From Alphaproteobacteria bacterium (GTDB taxonomy: Bacteria > Pseudomonadota > Alphaproteobacteria > Rhizobiales > Aestuariivirgaceae), in NCBI GenBank assembly GCA_024279045.1, contig JAJRRZ010000048.1, positions 1 to 22,241 on the forward strand: a DNA stretch of 22,241 nucleotides, read 5' to 3'. A program made the position numbers and the translations under genes. Below are positions 21,402 to 22,241 of the stretch, piece by piece (the stretch's first letter is position 1; each line of letters starts with the position of its first letter). The notes beneath the pieces are model-generated. The model was not told the DNA's origin and did not search any database. It was given only the letters and a program-made list of their open reading frames with translations.

Positions 21402-22241
21402 GCGGAGTCCAGAAGAGATACGACCGTGCCGCCTTCTTCCGCCACCTGCGCGGCGCGCTGTTCCGCGGGCGGCTCTCCGTGGCGCAGGTGCAGGGCATGG
21501 AGGCGCTGCTGCGGGTGTGGGAGCGCGAACACGCCAGCGGTGATCAGCGTCATCTGGCCTATGCGCTGGCTACTGCCTGGCATGAGACGGCCCACACCAT
21601 GCAGCCGGTGCGCGAAACATTGGCACGCTCCGAGCGGCAGGCCATCGCTCGGCTGCGTAAATGGGCGCGCAGGCTCTCCGCCCGGCGGCGCAAGACGGTG
21701 CTGGCCTATGCGAAAGTGCATGCGGATACCGGCCATGCCTACTTCGGGCGCGGCTATGTGCAAATCACCTGGCGGCGCAACTACCGCAAGCTGGGCCAGC
21801 GGCTGGGCGTCGACCTGGAGCGCAATCCGGAGCTGGCCATGCAGCCGGAGATTGCCGCGCGCATTCTGTTCATCGGCCTGCTGGAGGGGCTGTTCACTGG
21901 CCGCAAGCTGGCCGACTACATCAACAATGCGCGCTGCGATTACGTGGGCGCGCGCCGCGTTGTGAACGGCCTGGACAAGGCGCGGCTCATCGCTGGCGCC
22001 GCGCAGGAGTTCGAAACCGCGCTGGAGCTGGCCGCCATGAGCAATGGGCTCGGCGTCGAGGTGGTGGACGAACCGGCGGAGCCGCGCACGGATGAGCGCG
22101 TGGTCAACCCCGCGCCGGCACCGCCGCCGGAGGTGGCGGAGGCCGAGATCCCCACCAGCCACAAGACGCCGCCGCGCTCCACGACCATCTGGGCAGCGCT
22201 GGCTGCGCTGCTGGCGCAGGGTGTGGCCAGCCTGGGCGCGC
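21398..22241 (+). CDS. GH19-type phage endolysin with C-terminal membrane segment (runs off the right edge)
   Basis: The frame is open from ATG 21398 to the edge (281 codons seen). The catalytic domain (about 30-210) has AYALATAWHETAHTMQPVRE with the likely catalytic Glu63, YFGRGYVQITWRRNYRKLGQ (116-134) and ARRVVNGLDKARLIAG, as in chitinase-class-I-like (GH19) endolysins that cleave peptidoglycan. It is followed by a Pro/Glu-rich linker (about 225-260) and a hydrophobic stretch (TTIWAALAALLAQGVASLGA) that looks like a membrane anchor and is unusual for a soluble lysozyme. Its start overlaps the small membrane-protein gene. Confidence 0.88.
   Translation, partial: MSGVQKRYDRAAFFRHLRGALFRGRLSVAQVQGMEALLRVWEREHASGDQRHLAYALATAWHETAHTMQPVRETLARSERQAIARLRKWARRLSARRRKTVLAYAKVHADTGHAYFGRGYVQITWRRNYRKLGQRLGVDLERNPELAMQPEIAARILFIGLLEGLFTGRKLADYINNARCDYVGARRVVNGLDKARLIAGAAQEFETALELAAMSNGLGVEVVDEPAEPRTDERVVNPAPAPPPEVAEAEIPTSHKTPPRSTTIWAALAALLAQGVASLGA

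Larger units (their letters stand above)
10741..22241 (+). mobile_element. Mu-like transposable prophage, left (early) portion; right end outside the window
   Basis: The gene order is that of Mu-type phages: minus-strand S24 repressor, operator region, ner, transposase A, ATPase B, small early genes, gam, gemA/gp16, mor, then lysis genes. The left boundary lies somewhere between the host terminator (10,720) and the repressor end (10,922). I cannot fix the terminal TG or the 5-bp target duplication without the right end. A cluster of short repeats at 10,765-10,910 probably marks the transposase-binding left end. The element appears intact in this part, with no broken genes. Confidence 0.93.

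Overview
The window is GC-rich and joins two kinds of DNA: an ordinary chromosomal stretch (1 to about 10,720) and the left, early part of a Mu-like transposable prophage (about 10,740 to the right edge, where it is cut off). The host looks like an alphaproteobacterium. The order aminotransferase end, hom, glpX-like gene, recJ is characteristic of that class, lipB and recJ read as alphaproteobacterial forms, and a BA14K-family exported protein, typical of alphaproteobacteria, lies just before the prophage. This is inference from gene order and motifs; the genus is not identifiable.

Chromosomal part. The tail of an aminotransferase-like gene is followed by homoserine dehydrogenase (hom), a class II fructose-bisphosphatase homologue (glpX-like) that has lost most metal ligands, and recJ, all on the plus strand. 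lipB converges on recJ. A tRNA-Leu(GAG) follows, and directly behind it sit four tandem copies of a ~94-bp unit, each with a hairpin. Then come mgtE (magnesium channel), a long rod-shaped inverted repeat capped by a TACG loop, a small two-helix membrane protein, a HAD-family hydrolase, a YqhA/UPF0114 membrane protein, a tandem-CBS protein on the minus strand, and the BA14K protein with a strong terminator.

Prophage part. The layout is that of Mu: an S24 (LexA-like, potentially self-cleaving) repressor on the minus strand, an operator region with about nine copies of a TTTCGGASTT motif around a clear early promoter, then plus-strand early genes in tight ATGA overlaps: ner, an HTH-like gene, a Cys-rich small gene, transposase A (D278, D344, E384), the B ATPase, two small DNA-binding proteins, an unrecognised small gene, a protein carrying a stand-alone DnaA domain IV, gam, gemA/gp16 and a DUF6378-like gene. 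The run is interrupted by two minus-strand genes for small secreted proteins that share an LQPWQE motif (a moron-like cassette). It then resumes with an Ash-like small ORF, a BRO-N antirepressor-like protein, a small unknown, the Mor-like middle activator, a one-helix membrane protein and a GH19-type endolysin that runs off the edge.

How the parts work together: the repressor holds the early promoter shut through the operator array. On induction, Ner takes over, A and B drive replicative transposition, Gam protects the DNA ends, and Mor opens the middle/late phase that begins with lysis genes. The most unusual items are the degenerate GlpX, the post-tRNA repeat array, the rod-shaped element after mgtE, the DnaA-domain-IV protein, the secreted-protein pair, and the hairpin leaders on either side of mor.
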